Both the position numbers and the translations under genes were made by a program. Below the pieces are notes generated by a model that worked only from the letters and a program-made list of their open reading frames with translations, searched no databases and had not been told where the DNA came from. This document shows positions 45,948 through 55,363 of a stretch of DNA of 64,000 bases, in pieces. The DNA is taken from contig NZ_CAMPKE010000005.1 in NCBI RefSeq assembly GCF_946887195.1, positions 168,132 to 232,131 of the forward strand. Reading direction: 5' to 3'. The stretch comes from an uncultured Halomonas sp. GTDB lineage: Bacteria; Pseudomonadota; Gammaproteobacteria; Pseudomonadales; Halomonadaceae. Within the stretch, counting starts at the first letter, position 1. Each line of letters opens with the position of its first letter.

Positions 45948-46631
45948 TCAGGGTCGATCCCCGGGGCGCCGCTGGCGGCGCGATGCAAAACGTCTGAGGC
46001 CGATCAGCAAGAGCACGCCGAGCACGACCCCGCCCAACGACACCAGCAACTCGACATGATTTTCGGCGGTCAGCAACTCCCTGACTTGGCTGCTCAATAG
46101 CGTCAAGCCCATGACCCAGGGAACAATACCCACCAGCGACCCTGCCAGGTAATCGCGAAAGCGCAGATGAAAGGCGCCAGCCATCATGTTGGTCAATGGG
46201 AAAGGCGCCAGTGGCAGCAGGTTGATGATCGCCATGGTACGAAAGCCGCGCCCGGCGAGGCGCCTGGCCAGGCCGTTCAGGCGCCGTCCACCATGGCTCA
46301 GCAGCGCTTCACGGCCCAGCCGACGGCCAATCCAGTAGGTGATGATCGAAACCGCCAACGTCCCGGCCATGGCGTAGACGAATCCCCATAGCGGGCCGAA
46401 CACCAGCCCAGTCGCCATGCCCAGAATACTCATGGGAAAGACCACCAGCGAGGCGCCGGCGTAGATCGCCATGACCACCACGATGGCCCAGGGCGAATCG
46501 CGCCAGGCCAGCGTGTAATGCAGCAAACGACCGGGTGTCAGCGTGTCGCTCATCGCCAGCCATTGCCATAGCAGGCCGAGCGAAACCAGCACGACCGCCA
46601 GGATGATGACGATAACCAGGGAGCGGGACAT
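45948..46631 (-). CDS. TVP38/TMEM64 family membrane protein
   Basis: About 227 residues with five or six hydrophobic segments and the DedA/VTT-superfamily core: FPMSILGMATGLVFGPLWGFVYAMAG, then YWIGRRLGREALL and NLLPLAPFPLTNMMAGAFHLRFRDYLAGSLVGIVPW. Members are thought to act in lipid scrambling or membrane homeostasis. ATG 46631 lacks a clear ribosome site. Its right neighbour on the same strand is the binding-protein gene at 46747. Confidence 0.82.
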   Translation of the reverse strand: MSRSLVIVIILAVVLVSLGLLWQWLAMSDTLTPGRLLHYTLAWRDSPWAIVVVMAIYAGASLVVFPMSILGMATGLVFGPLWGFVYAMAGTLAVSIITYWIGRRLGREALLSHGGRRLNGLARRLAGRGFRTMAIINLLPLAPFPLTNMMAGAFHLRFRDYLAGSLVGIVPWVMGLTLLSSQVRELLTAENHVELLVSLGGVVLGVLLLIGLRRFASRRQRRPGDRP

Positions 46632-46746
46632 GAGAATAGGAGTATCCGGATCGCGTCGGAGTTCGCGCCTAGGATACGCCCACGCCAGGCGGCGGCCAAT
46701 GCCACTGGCCGCCGCCGGTTTTAGTGAGGAGAATGGCGTGCCGCGA

Positions 46747-47682
46747 TTACAGCGAGAGCGCTTCCTGCACCGCCGGCCAGGCCGGCTGGCCATCCTGGGT
46801 GGTCACGCCGTCGAGCATGGCCTTGACCCGCTCGGGATTACGTTCGATCCACTCCACGGCAACGTCGGTGGCCGGGCGCTCTTCCTGGGCGAACCCCTGA
46901 ATCATCCAGCTCTGCTCCTCGGCGCTGAACACGAACTGCTCGAAGAACGTCACCAGGTTGGGGTGCGATTCGGCATAATCGCCACGAATCAGCGTCAACA
47001 CATCGCTCTGGCCATTGTTTTCGCCGAACAGGTTCTTGGGATCCTCCAGGTAGCGCATCGGTAGCTCGAGGTTCATCCAGTGCGGCGTCCAGCCGACCCA
47101 GATGATCGGCTCCTGACGTGAAATGGCGCTCTCAGCGGCGCCGAGCATGCCGACGATGCTGGTATCGACGATGCTCCAGTCGCCGAGCCCCCAGGCATCC
47201 TCGTCCATCGCGGCGAGCAGGATCTCGCTGGCCGCCGAGCCTGCGCCGAAGCCGTAAATCTCGCCCTTGAACATCTCGCGATTGGGATCCAGGTCGGCGA
47301 AGCTCGTTATGCCGTTTTCATAGACATACTCCGGTACCGCCAGGGTCATCTGTGCGCCGTCGACGTTATTGACGACACGCACGACCTCGCCGCTTTCCTC
47401 GAGTGGCTCGAGCATCGCCTGCTGAGCCGGCAGCCAGCCACCGAGGAAAACATCGAGATCGTCCGCACCCAGCGCCTGGTAGATCACCTGCAGGCCGAGT
47501 TCGTGACTCTGCGTTTGATAACCGAGAGGCTCGAGCAATTGCACGGCGATCTCGTTCTTCACGGTGATACCGGGCCAGGCGGGCACGCCGAAATCGAGCG
47601 TGGTGTCGTCGGCCTGAGCGGGTAGCGCGATGGCGGCAGCCAGCGGCAGAGCGAGGAGCGTTCTGGGCAGTGAGTGAGGCAT
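46747..47682 (-). CDS. Quaternary-ammonium substrate-binding protein (glycine betaine/choline type)
   Basis: A 311-residue OpuAC-type periplasmic binding protein with a Sec signal (MPHSLPRTLLALPLAAAIA, cleaved after LPAQA). The mature domain has LDFGVPAWPGITVKNEIAVQLLEPLGY, DVFLGGWLPAQQAMLEPL, EPIIWVGWTPHWMN and many tryptophans suitable for a cation-binding cage. It should bind betaine, choline or carnitine. No permease or ATPase gene is beside it, so it must serve a transporter encoded elsewhere. ATG 47682 has AAGGAAG upstream. It is divergent from a GcvA-like LysR gene. Confidence 0.82.
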   Translation of the reverse strand: MPHSLPRTLLALPLAAAIALPAQADDTTLDFGVPAWPGITVKNEIAVQLLEPLGYQTQSHELGLQVIYQALGADDLDVFLGGWLPAQQAMLEPLEESGEVVRVVNNVDGAQMTLAVPEYVYENGITSFADLDPNREMFKGEIYGFGAGSAASEILLAAMDEDAWGLGDWSIVDTSIVGMLGAAESAISRQEPIIWVGWTPHWMNLELPMRYLEDPKNLFGENNGQSDVLTLIRGDYAESHPNLVTFFEQFVFSAEEQSWMIQGFAQEERPATDVAVEWIERNPERVKAMLDGVTTQDGQPAWPAVQEALSL

Positions 47683-47836
47683 GGGTTGCTTCCTTCTGCT
47701 GGATCGAGACAGTACCAATGGATTGTTATCGTCATTGTGGGCACGGGTAGGCTATCGAGAATGACGCCTGGCCTCGGCGTCGGCAAACGATTAATCTGAG
47801 GACTATGGCCAAGTTTAGCTTATATCTTGCTTACTC

Positions 47837-48727
47837 ATGACACCGTTACCGCCGGTTCTCTGGCTGCAGGCCTTCGAGGCCGCGGCGCGTACACTGAGCT
47901 TCACCGAGGCTGGCCTGGAGCTGGGCGTGACCCAATCGGCGATCAGCCAGCGCATTCGCCTGCTCGAAGATCGTCTCGGCCAGAAGCTGTTCGTGCGTCA
48001 CCCGCGCAGCCTGACGCTGACACCGGCGGGGCAGGCCTGGCTACCCAGCGTGCAAGAGGCCTTCACGCGCTTGGCCGAGGGCACCGCCGAAGTGTTCGGC
48101 CCGCGTCCCGAGGCGCCGGTGACTCTGCGCGCCACGCCGGTCATGCAGCAGAGTTGGCTGGCACCACGGCTGCTGCGCTTTCACCGCGCTTATCCGCACA
48201 TCGCGGTGCGTCTGGTCAGTGCCATCTGGGCGGCGGATTTCGGTCCCGAAGGCGCCGACCTGGAGATACGCTACGGGCATGGCGATTGGGTGGATGTCGA
48301 CGCGCTCTCGCTGGGCGATGAAGCGATGCTGCCCGCCTGCACGCCGGAGTTGGCCAGCCGCTTGCAGCGGCCACGGGATCTGGCTGGCGAGACGCTGCTG
48401 CATGCGGTGGGTTTTGCCGTCGGCTGGCCGGCCTGGCTCGAGCATGCCGGCGTGGCGGGGCTGGATCGCGATTGCCGCACGCTGTCCTGCGACAATCAGG
48501 TGATGACGCTGGATCTGGCGGCACTGGGCGGCGGCATCGCCTTGACCCACCGGGGATTGTTGGCCCAACGCAACGATCTTGTCGCTCCTTTCGAATTGGC
48601 GTTGCCCAGCGACGAAGGCTTCTGGTTGGTGCGCCCGGCAAGGCGCCAGCTTCGCGAGCAGGCGGCATTGTTATGGAATTGGCTGGCGCGAGGCCTGGAA
48701 CCGACGGGCGATGGCCGTTTCGACTAG
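47837..48727 (+). CDS. LysR family regulator (GcvA-like)
   Basis: A 296-residue LysR regulator of the GcvA type: LPPVLWLQAFEAAARTLSFTEAGLELGVTQSAISQRIRLLEDRLGQKLFVRHPRSLTLTPAGQ at the N-terminus, and a sensor domain with ADLEIRYGHGDW. GcvA-like proteins control glycine, betaine or other small-molecule genes. Its divergent placement 154 bases from the betaine/choline binding protein suggests it regulates that gene. Confidence 0.85.
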   Translation: MTPLPPVLWLQAFEAAARTLSFTEAGLELGVTQSAISQRIRLLEDRLGQKLFVRHPRSLTLTPAGQAWLPSVQEAFTRLAEGTAEVFGPRPEAPVTLRATPVMQQSWLAPRLLRFHRAYPHIAVRLVSAIWAADFGPEGADLEIRYGHGDWVDVDALSLGDEAMLPACTPELASRLQRPRDLAGETLLHAVGFAVGWPAWLEHAGVAGLDRDCRTLSCDNQVMTLDLAALGGGIALTHRGLLAQRNDLVAPFELALPSDEGFWLVRPARRQLREQAALLWNWLARGLEPTGDGRFD

Positions 48728-48761
48728 GCTGATAGCAGTCAGCGAACGTGGAAGAGATGCG

Positions 48762-49106
48762 ATGAAAACGGTACGACATTCGATCGCCATACTGCTCGGG
48801 TCGCTCGCGATGAGTGCTTCGCTGGGTACCCTTGCCGACCGCGACGACTGGCATGGCGATCGCGAACACTGGTATGGCGGGCACGATGATTGGCGGCAGC
48901 ACTATCGCCCCGAACCGCAGATCGAAGTGATCGTCGATGGTTTGCGTATCGGTGGTCAGGACCGGCCCGCCGAGAACGGTGCCGAAGCCGAATCGGGCGC
49001 ATCCATCTGCCACCAGGCCGGCGGCACGACCTGGTCGACACGCGAGATTCCTTGCGAGGAACCCACGCCGCCCGAACGTTCGCGGGTTTGGAGTACGTCG
49101 CCTTGA
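48762..49106 (+). CDS. Small secreted hypothetical protein
   Basis: A 114-residue protein with a clear Sec signal (MKTVRHSIAILLGSLAMSAS, cleaved near TLA). A short mature part is rich in Asp, His and Trp (DRDDWHGDREHWYGGHDDW) and carries two cysteines near the C-terminus that could form a disulfide. No known family is recognised; metal binding by the His/Asp stretch is possible. ATG 48762 has GGAAGAG upstream. It lies 34 bases after the LysR gene and ends 7 bases from the convergent eptA. Confidence 0.6.
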   Translation: MKTVRHSIAILLGSLAMSASLGTLADRDDWHGDREHWYGGHDDWRQHYRPEPQIEVIVDGLRIGGQDRPAENGAEAESGASICHQAGGTTWSTREIPCEEPTPPERSRVWSTSP

Positions 49107-49113
49107 GCCCGGC

Positions 49114-50757
49114 TCAGCGACACGGCCGGCCGATATCCTGCTCCGGGCGGTAAATTGCCGCCGTCACATCCATGATTCCCAAGGCGGTGTGGAACAGGTT
49201 GGCCTGGCTATGAGGCTGGTCGGCATGCGCCTTCAGGCAAGCGGAATCGATGCCCGTGCGGCGTTGCATATCGGCGGATAGCCACCACACCAGAGGCACG
49301 TGCGTTTGCTCGTCAGGGGCGATGGCATAGGGCAAGCCATGCAGATACAGGCCGTGCTCGCCCAGCGATTCGCCATGATCGGACAAGTAGATCAGCGACG
49401 CCGCGAAGCGCTGCTGCCGGTCGAGGAAGTCGATGAGCTGGGCGAGCAGATTATCGGTGTACAGGATGGCGTTGTCGTAGCTGTTGACGATCGCTTGCTG
49501 GCTGCATTGGCTCAGGTCGGCGGTGTCACACGCCGGTGTGAAGCGACGAAAATCGTCGGGATAACGCTGATAATAACTCGGGCCGTGATTGCCCATCTGG
49601 TGCAGCACGATCACCGTATCGCCGTCACCCTGCTTGACGCGCCGCTTCACTTCTTCGATGAGTGCTTCATCGAGGCAGCGACCATCTCCACATAATGCGG
49701 GGTAATCGCTAGGCGTGATCGAGTGGGTTTCGACCCCAGCGCAAACGCCCTTGCAACCCGACTGGTTGTCCAGCCACAGCACATTGAGGCCGGCGTGTTC
49801 GAAGACATCGAGTAGCGATTCATGCTGCTCGATATAGGCCTCGTCGTAATCCTCGTGGCCCAGCGGGGAGAACATGCAGGGCACCGAGACGGCGGTGCTG
49901 GTACCGCAGGAAGCGACGTCCGAATAGTTGATCACGTCGCGCCGAGCCAGTTGCGGCGTGGTCTGTCGCGCATAGCCATTCAGGCCCCAGTTCGCCGCGC
50001 GTACGGTTTCCCCCACCACGATGACCAGCAGTGCAGGCTTTTGGCCCTGGTGCGCGGCGACGCTGGCATCGCTGCCGAGCGGCAAACGCTGTGTTGGCGC
50101 AACGTCTTCGCTGGCGGCGAGCACGCGCTCCATCGACACCAGATAGTTGCCCGGCGTGACCAGATAGCGCAGTTCGGGCTGGTTGCGCATCAGCGCGGAC
50201 AGGCTGTGATAGGTCAGCAGTACCGAGCCGACCAGCACGATGGCGGCGAGCGATAGATGGATTGCACGGCGCACGATGGCGCGGCGCCAGGAGACCTTCG
50301 GAACGACCACCCGCGACAGCAGTGCGATCGGCAATACCGCGAAAATCGTCATATGCAGTAGAAAGCTGCCGGTCAGCAACTCACTGGCTTCCCGGGTATC
50401 CGTCTGCAACACATTGTCGATCATCGTGGTATCGAAGTAGGTGCCGTAGTAACCGGTGAAATAACTCACTGCGGCGGCCACCACGATCAGCAGCGCGAGC
50501 ACGGGCTTGACTGTCATGCGGCTGAGGAAGAATAGAAAAACCACGTACTGCAGGCTGGTCAACACGACCGCATAGCCCGCTGCCAAAGCCCAGTTGGCGG
50601 GTACGGCCAGCGCCTGGTCGGCAAAGGCTTTCTGCCAGAACGGGATGTTGTAGAAGAGCGTGAAGACGAGTGTGGTCAACAGGGTTAGGCATTCCGGTCC
50701 CAGGCGGGGCCGATACGCTCGCAGTTGGACCAGCGTGCCGGGAATACTGAACGTCAT
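49114..50757 (-). CDS. eptA: Phosphoethanolamine transferase (EptA family)
   Basis: A 547-residue inner-membrane enzyme. Five N-terminal helices are followed by a periplasmic alkaline-phosphatase-like domain. Motifs are VIVVGETVRAANWGLNGY (metal Glu), DVASCGTSTAVSVPCMFS with the Thr nucleophile, HQMGNHGPSYYQRYP and YLSDHGESLGEHGLYLHG (metal Asp/His). Cysteine pairs (SGCKGVCAG, CGDGRC) match the disulfides of the family. It adds phosphoethanolamine to lipid A, which lowers charge and polymyxin binding. The ATG overlaps the stop of the PAP2 gene (ATGA), so the pair is co-translated. Confidence 0.92.
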   Translation of the reverse strand: MTFSIPGTLVQLRAYRPRLGPECLTLLTTLVFTLFYNIPFWQKAFADQALAVPANWALAAGYAVVLTSLQYVVFLFFLSRMTVKPVLALLIVVAAAVSYFTGYYGTYFDTTMIDNVLQTDTREASELLTGSFLLHMTIFAVLPIALLSRVVVPKVSWRRAIVRRAIHLSLAAIVLVGSVLLTYHSLSALMRNQPELRYLVTPGNYLVSMERVLAASEDVAPTQRLPLGSDASVAAHQGQKPALLVIVVGETVRAANWGLNGYARQTTPQLARRDVINYSDVASCGTSTAVSVPCMFSPLGHEDYDEAYIEQHESLLDVFEHAGLNVLWLDNQSGCKGVCAGVETHSITPSDYPALCGDGRCLDEALIEEVKRRVKQGDGDTVIVLHQMGNHGPSYYQRYPDDFRRFTPACDTADLSQCSQQAIVNSYDNAILYTDNLLAQLIDFLDRQQRFAASLIYLSDHGESLGEHGLYLHGLPYAIAPDEQTHVPLVWWLSADMQRRTGIDSACLKAHADQPHSQANLFHTALGIMDVTAAIYRPEQDIGRPCR

Positions 50758-51506
50758 TGCAGTGGTCTCGCGGTAGGGCTCGAAGTGACGAGGAACGAGG
50801 CGTCGCGGCTCGAGCTAGCAGGCGCAGACATCAGGACGTGTGCAAGTAGCGCGCTGCTCGTCCAGCAGATCATCAGTGTCCACAGGTCGTGGGAGAGAAA
50901 ATGCGCACCGCGCAACTGTTGGGCGATACCGAAGGCCAGACCCATCGAAAGTCCCGCCGTCAGACCCCACCAGCGCCACCGCGGCAGCGTCGCCTTGAAG
51001 AAGAAGTACAGTGCTATCCATGCGTAGCCGGCGCTGGCATGGCCGGCGGGAAAACAGGCGGCGTCCGGTAATCCGTCGGGGCGTTGTTCGAATAGGCCGA
51101 TGAAGGGCATGTCGCCACCGTAGCGGGCAAGATCCCACGGGCAGTCCATGCTTACCCACTGCTTGAGAATGGCCACGCTCACTGTCGAGACCGCTAACGC
51201 CGCTATCAGATAACCCAGTGCCCGACGCCAGGCGCGTAACGGCGAGCCCATCAAGCTGGCGGCGAAGCCCAGAATAGCGAGAGCGCCCAGCGCTTCACTG
51301 ACCGCGCGTCCGCCGTTATGCAGAATCGACTCGGTGACGATGTGATGCTTGAGCGACCAGTCGCCGCCTTCCCAGCGAAATAGCCGATCCGCCACGGCGA
51401 AATCGATGCCATGGCGCTGGAAGAACAGCATCAGTAATACGAAGCCTAACCAAGCCGGCACCAGCGGTGACAACGGCTTCGCGTTGCCACTATAAGGAGT
51501 TGCCAT
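50754..51506 (-). CDS. PAP2-family membrane phosphatase
   Basis: A 250-residue membrane protein with about six helices. The PAP2 active site is present in slightly altered form: ILKQWVSMDCPWDL in place of the usual KxxxxxxRP, PAGHAS for PSGH, and RGAHFLSHDLW for SRxxxxxHxxxD. This variant is common in PAP2 proteins that accompany EptA. It may remove phosphate from lipid A or recycle undecaprenyl or lipid phosphates. It is coupled to eptA by a 4-base overlap. Confidence 0.82.
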   Translation of the reverse strand: MATPYSGNAKPLSPLVPAWLGFVLLMLFFQRHGIDFAVADRLFRWEGGDWSLKHHIVTESILHNGGRAVSEALGALAILGFAASLMGSPLRAWRRALGYLIAALAVSTVSVAILKQWVSMDCPWDLARYGGDMPFIGLFEQRPDGLPDAACFPAGHASAGYAWIALYFFFKATLPRWRWWGLTAGLSMGLAFGIAQQLRGAHFLSHDLWTLMICWTSSALLAHVLMSAPASSSRDASFLVTSSPTARPLQ

Positions 51507-51602
51507 CGACTATTCGCACTCTGCCTGGAATGTGGCTTGGCAGTGTGGCGATATCGTCTTAACGAAGACTTAATCGGATGGCGAGAAACGAGGAAAGGCG
51601 AT

Positions 51603-52433
51603 CTAGGTTTCGTGGCGGGGTGAGATGGCCGTTTTAAGCGGAGCGTCATGCCGGCGGGAATAACGCGCGAGCGGCGCCTGGCGAAAGTAGCGACCGAGCA
51701 GGTCGTAGAGTTCAGGGTATGCTTCGCTGAGAACGTCCGGCGCGCTGAAGAAATACTCGCAGCAGACCGCGAAACATTCGCCGGGATGGCTGGCCGCGTA
51801 GTCGTCGATGGGCGGCACCTCGTTACGCGCCAGATGCGCCTGAAGATCGTCCCACACCGCGCTGAATACGCGGTGCCAATCGCCAGCGGCAATGTCGCGC
51901 GGCAGCGGCGGGAAGCCATCGACATCCTGCGAGTTGCCCATGTCGATCTTGTGGGCGAGTTCGTGAATCACCACGTTGAAGCCGCTCCAATCGCCGCTGG
52001 CCATCACATCGGTCAACGACACCACCACCGGCCCCTGATACCAGGTCTCGCCGGTACGCTCGTCATGGTATTCGTGCATCACGCCGGCCTCGTCCATCTC
52101 CTCTACCTTGCGCCGAAAACTATCCGGCAGCAGCAGGATCTCATGCACGTTGGCGAAGGCATCGCTGGCATCGGCATCGCTCCAGCCCAGCGTCAGCAGG
52201 CCGGCCTGCGCCATCAGACCGAGCCGCGCGGCGAGATCGAAGTCGAGCCCGTCGGGGACGGTCAGGCGCTTGACATGCAGCAGGCGCCAGGCGCGCTGAC
52301 CGAGGCGCCGGGCCTCGTCGTCGTCCAGCGCCGCCAACAATGGCAGCAGCGCACGCGCTTCATGCCAGGCCTGATCGGGAAATGGATGGCGGGCATCGAA
52401 GCGTTCGGCCCGCCAGTCGCGCCACCATCTCAT
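51603..52433 (-). CDS. mtfA: M90-family zinc peptidase (MtfA-like)
   Basis: A 276-residue protein of the MtfA family. It has the zinc motif VVIHELAHKIDM (HExxH) near residue 155, the third ligand Glu in GECFAVCCEYFF, and ANVHEILLLPDSFR before them. In E. coli MtfA binds the regulator Mlc and has aminopeptidase activity. It starts 10 bases after the stop of the GNAT-nitrilase gene on the same strand, so both may be on one transcript. Confidence 0.85.
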   Translation of the reverse strand: MRWWRDWRAERFDARHPFPDQAWHEARALLPLLAALDDDEARRLGQRAWRLLHVKRLTVPDGLDFDLAARLGLMAQAGLLTLGWSDADASDAFANVHEILLLPDSFRRKVEEMDEAGVMHEYHDERTGETWYQGPVVVSLTDVMASGDWSGFNVVIHELAHKIDMGNSQDVDGFPPLPRDIAAGDWHRVFSAVWDDLQAHLARNEVPPIDDYAASHPGECFAVCCEYFFSAPDVLSEAYPELYDLLGRYFRQAPLARYSRRHDAPLKTAISPRHET

Positions 52434-52443
52434 ACGCTAGGCC

Positions 52444-54006
52444 TCAGTTGTCCTCTTGCCTGCCCCCAGACTTCCACGACCAGTCGCGCAGCCGCAAGTC
52501 GAACAAGTCCTTGCGGCGATCCTTGAGGTTGGTCACCGAGCCCTCGCTGCGTACCACCTTGAGCCGGGTCAGATCGAGATCCGAGAACATCACCATCTCG
52601 GTATTCGGGGTGGTTTCGGAGAGCACCGCGTCGTGGGGGAAGGCGAAATCCGAGGGCGAGAACACCGACGATTGGGCGTACTGGATATCCAGGTTCTCGA
52701 TCGAGGGCACGTTGCCGACGCTGCCGCACAGCACCACGTAGCACTCATTCTCGATGGCGCGCGCCTGCGAACAGTGACGCACGCGCAGGTAGCTGTTCTT
52801 GGTATCGGTCCAGAACGGTACGAACAGGATATCCATGTCCTGATCGGCGAGTAGGCGTGGCAATTCCGGAAATTCGACGTCGTAGCAGATCAAAATGCCG
52901 ATGCGTCCGGCATCGGTCTCGAACACGCGCAGATCGTCGCCGCCTTCCACGATCCAGTCGCGGCGCTCCTGGGGCGTGATGTGCAGCTTGGCCTGACTCT
53001 CGATGGTGCCATCGCGGTGGCACAGGTAGGCAACGTTGTAGAGCTTGCCGTCGTCGCCCTCCTCGACCATCGAGCCGGCGATGATATTGATATTGTAGGA
53101 CACCGCCATGCGTGAGATTTCGGTCTTGAAGCGCTCGGTGAAACCGGCCAGGAAGTGGATCGCCTGAATCTGATCGGACTGATCGGTCAACCCCATCAGC
53201 GGCGTATTGAACAGCTCCGGGAATACCGCGAAGTCGCTCTGGTAATCGGACAGCGCATCGACGAAATACTCGACCTGCTGCAGCACCGCTTCCACCGAAG
53301 CGAATTCACGCATCTGCCATTGCACGGCGCCGACGCGCACCTGGGTCTTGCGCGTCTCGAGCACCCGTTCGGCGGGCTCGAAAAGGATATTATTCCACTC
53401 CAGCAGCGTGGCGTAGCCCTGAGACTTCTCGTCCTCCGGCAGGTACTTGCGCATCAGGCGCTTGACCAGGAAATCGTTGGCCAACTGGAACGACAGGATC
53501 GGGTCGTGAACTTCCTTGCGCGCCACCGCATCGAGATATTCGCTGGGCGACATATCCTCGGCGTACTGATGATAATTGGGGATACGCCCACCGGCGAGAA
53601 TCGCCCGCAGGTTCATCGAGCGGCACAGCTCCTTGCGCGCTTCGTAGAGACGCCGGCCCAGGCGATAGCCGCGATATGCCGGGTCGATCAGCACATCCAG
53701 TCCGTACAGCGCATCGCCATTAGCGTCGTTGAGAATGATCTCGCGATGGCCGATCAGGTCGTCGTATTTATGCGGATTGGAGAAGGCGTCGTAATCGACC
53801 AGCGCGGTCAGCGCCACACCGACGACGCGCTCATCGTCTTCGATCAGGATCTGACCGTCGGGAAATTCGCCGATCAGCTTGTCGATGGTCGGCTTGGGCC
53901 AGGCGCCGCCGATATCGTCATAAACCGCATCCATCAGCACCTTGAGCTGCGGATAGTCGTCCGGCGTGAGGTTGCGCAGGTTGAGGTGGAGATCGTCGAG
54001 GGACAT
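52444..54006 (-). CDS. GNAT acetyltransferase-nitrilase fusion protein
   Basis: A 520-residue two-domain protein. Residues 1 to about 215 form a GNAT acetyltransferase (LRNLTPDDYPQLKVLMDAVYDD, LDVLIDPAYRGYRLGRRLYEARKELC with the acetyl-CoA loop). The rest is a carbon-nitrogen hydrolase with the complete Glu-Lys-Cys triad: FPELFNT, LHITPQERRDW and ICYDVEFPE. The architecture is that of a widespread bifunctional family of unknown substrate, thought to act on amides. Start ATG 54006 (MSLDDLHLNL) fits the GNAT start; the longer open frame adds unrelated sequence. Confidence 0.88.
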   Translation of the reverse strand: MSLDDLHLNLRNLTPDDYPQLKVLMDAVYDDIGGAWPKPTIDKLIGEFPDGQILIEDDERVVGVALTALVDYDAFSNPHKYDDLIGHREIILNDANGDALYGLDVLIDPAYRGYRLGRRLYEARKELCRSMNLRAILAGGRIPNYHQYAEDMSPSEYLDAVARKEVHDPILSFQLANDFLVKRLMRKYLPEDEKSQGYATLLEWNNILFEPAERVLETRKTQVRVGAVQWQMREFASVEAVLQQVEYFVDALSDYQSDFAVFPELFNTPLMGLTDQSDQIQAIHFLAGFTERFKTEISRMAVSYNINIIAGSMVEEGDDGKLYNVAYLCHRDGTIESQAKLHITPQERRDWIVEGGDDLRVFETDAGRIGILICYDVEFPELPRLLADQDMDILFVPFWTDTKNSYLRVRHCSQARAIENECYVVLCGSVGNVPSIENLDIQYAQSSVFSPSDFAFPHDAVLSETTPNTEMVMFSDLDLTRLKVVRSEGSVTNLKDRRKDLFDLRLRDWSWKSGGRQEDN

Positions 54007-54168
54007 GGGCGTCTCGGGTCGGAAATGTGAGCAATGCAGCCATGGTAACACGCACCATGACGGCCCCAGGACGAGCATTGACCGCAGGTGCCGCGAGACG
54101 TTCCCGGCATCATTAGTGAAGCGTTGGAACTGCGAAGGGCGAGCGCGCAATCATCTACTACATTCGAT

Positions 54169-54435
54169 TCAGCGCAACTGGCTATCCTTGCTACCACGCC
54201 GGTTGTAGCCGCTGAAGCTGGATTGCCGCTTGTCGCGCTCGCTCTGGCAGGCAATGCACAGACGCACGCCGGGGATCGCTTCGCGGCGCGCCTGGGGAAT
54301 CGGCTCGCCGCACTCTTCGCAGTGGCTGAGGCTCTCGCCGCGCGGTAGCCGGCTGCGCGAACGCCGTACCGCATCTTCGACCGTGCTGTCGATCTGATCC
54401 TGCACGGCGCCATCTCTCGACCATCCGCCCGCCAT
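54169..54435 (-). CDS. DksA/TraR C4-type zinc finger protein
   Basis: An 88-residue protein ending in a four-cysteine zinc finger: HCEECGEPIPQARREAIPGVRLCIACQSE, of the TraR/DksA/YbiI group. Full DksA is about twice as long, with a coiled coil that enters the RNA polymerase channel. This short form keeps only a brief helical N-terminus, so any effect on transcription is uncertain. ATG 54435 has GGGAGG upstream. Confidence 0.85.
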   Translation of the reverse strand: MAGGWSRDGAVQDQIDSTVEDAVRRSRSRLPRGESLSHCEECGEPIPQARREAIPGVRLCIACQSERDKRQSSFSGYNRRGSKDSQLR

Positions 54436-54552
54436 ATCGGCCTCCCTCGGCTCACCATGAGCCGTCACGCCATTATCTTCTCATTTTGAGACATGCGCTG
54501 GCGCTTGGCCAAGCAAGTACAAAGCAAGCGTTCGCCTGTCGCTTGCTCCATT

Positions 54553-55248
54553 TCAGCCGAAGCGCTCGAGGAAGACGAGCGTTCGACCGTGGGAAAGCGC
54601 CGCGGCATGGCGGTCATAGGCGCCGCGTGCCCAGCAGTTGAAGCCGTGATCGGCCTCGTCGTAGACATGCACCTCCACATCGTCGCGCCCGGTGAACGCT
54701 TGGCGGGTCTGCTCGATGTGCGCGTCGGTGATGTGCTGATCCTGCCCGGCGAAATGAAACTGCACGGGCACGTTTACTCTGTCGGCTTTATCGAGATGAT
54801 TGGCGATACCGCCCGGGTAGAAGCACACCGCCGCATCGACACCGGCATTCAGCGCGTTGCGATAGGCGAGAATGCCGCCCAGGCAGTAGCCCAGCGATGC
54901 CACGCGACCCTCGCACTCGGGGCGCTCGCGCAGGGTCTTGACGGCATCGGCGATATCGTCGACCGCCTGATCCGCATCCAGTGCCTTCATCAGGGCCATG
55001 GCCTTTTCCTTGTCGTCGCCTTCATAGCCAAGCTCCACACCCGGCTCCTGGCGCCAGAAGATATCCGGGGCCAGCACCACGTAGCCATCCAATGCGTACT
55101 GCTCGGCGACGCTGCGGATATGCGCGTTGATGCCGAAAACCTCCTGGATCAGCACGATGCCGGGGCCTCGGCCCGCCGGCGGCAGTGCCAGATAGCCTCT
55201 GAAATTGCCGCCGTCTCGGGTGGCGATATCGATCCACTGCGTTGCCAT
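54553..55248 (-). CDS. Dienelactone hydrolase family protein
   Basis: A 231-residue alpha/beta hydrolase of the dienelactone hydrolase family. The nucleophile Cys is in ASLGYCLGGILAY near residue 120, Asp in HFAGQDQHITD and His in EADHGFNCW; the conserved IVLIQEVFGINAHIR comes early. It could hydrolyse dienelactone or other small esters. No chlorocatechol genes are adjacent, so the natural substrate is open. It lies just left of the lipoprotein array and is on the same strand. Confidence 0.87.
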   Translation of the reverse strand: MATQWIDIATRDGGNFRGYLALPPAGRGPGIVLIQEVFGINAHIRSVAEQYALDGYVVLAPDIFWRQEPGVELGYEGDDKEKAMALMKALDADQAVDDIADAVKTLRERPECEGRVASLGYCLGGILAYRNALNAGVDAAVCFYPGGIANHLDKADRVNVPVQFHFAGQDQHITDAHIEQTRQAFTGRDDVEVHVYDEADHGFNCWARGAYDRHAAALSHGRTLVFLERFG

Positions 55249-55363
55249 GCCAACTCCTTGACCGAATCATGAATGACGAAGGACCGTTGCGTCCCGAGTA
55301 TTTGTCAGTGAATCCAGTCTAGGTGGCCCGGCGTTCATATGGCCAGTGCCGAATGGGGCGCGT

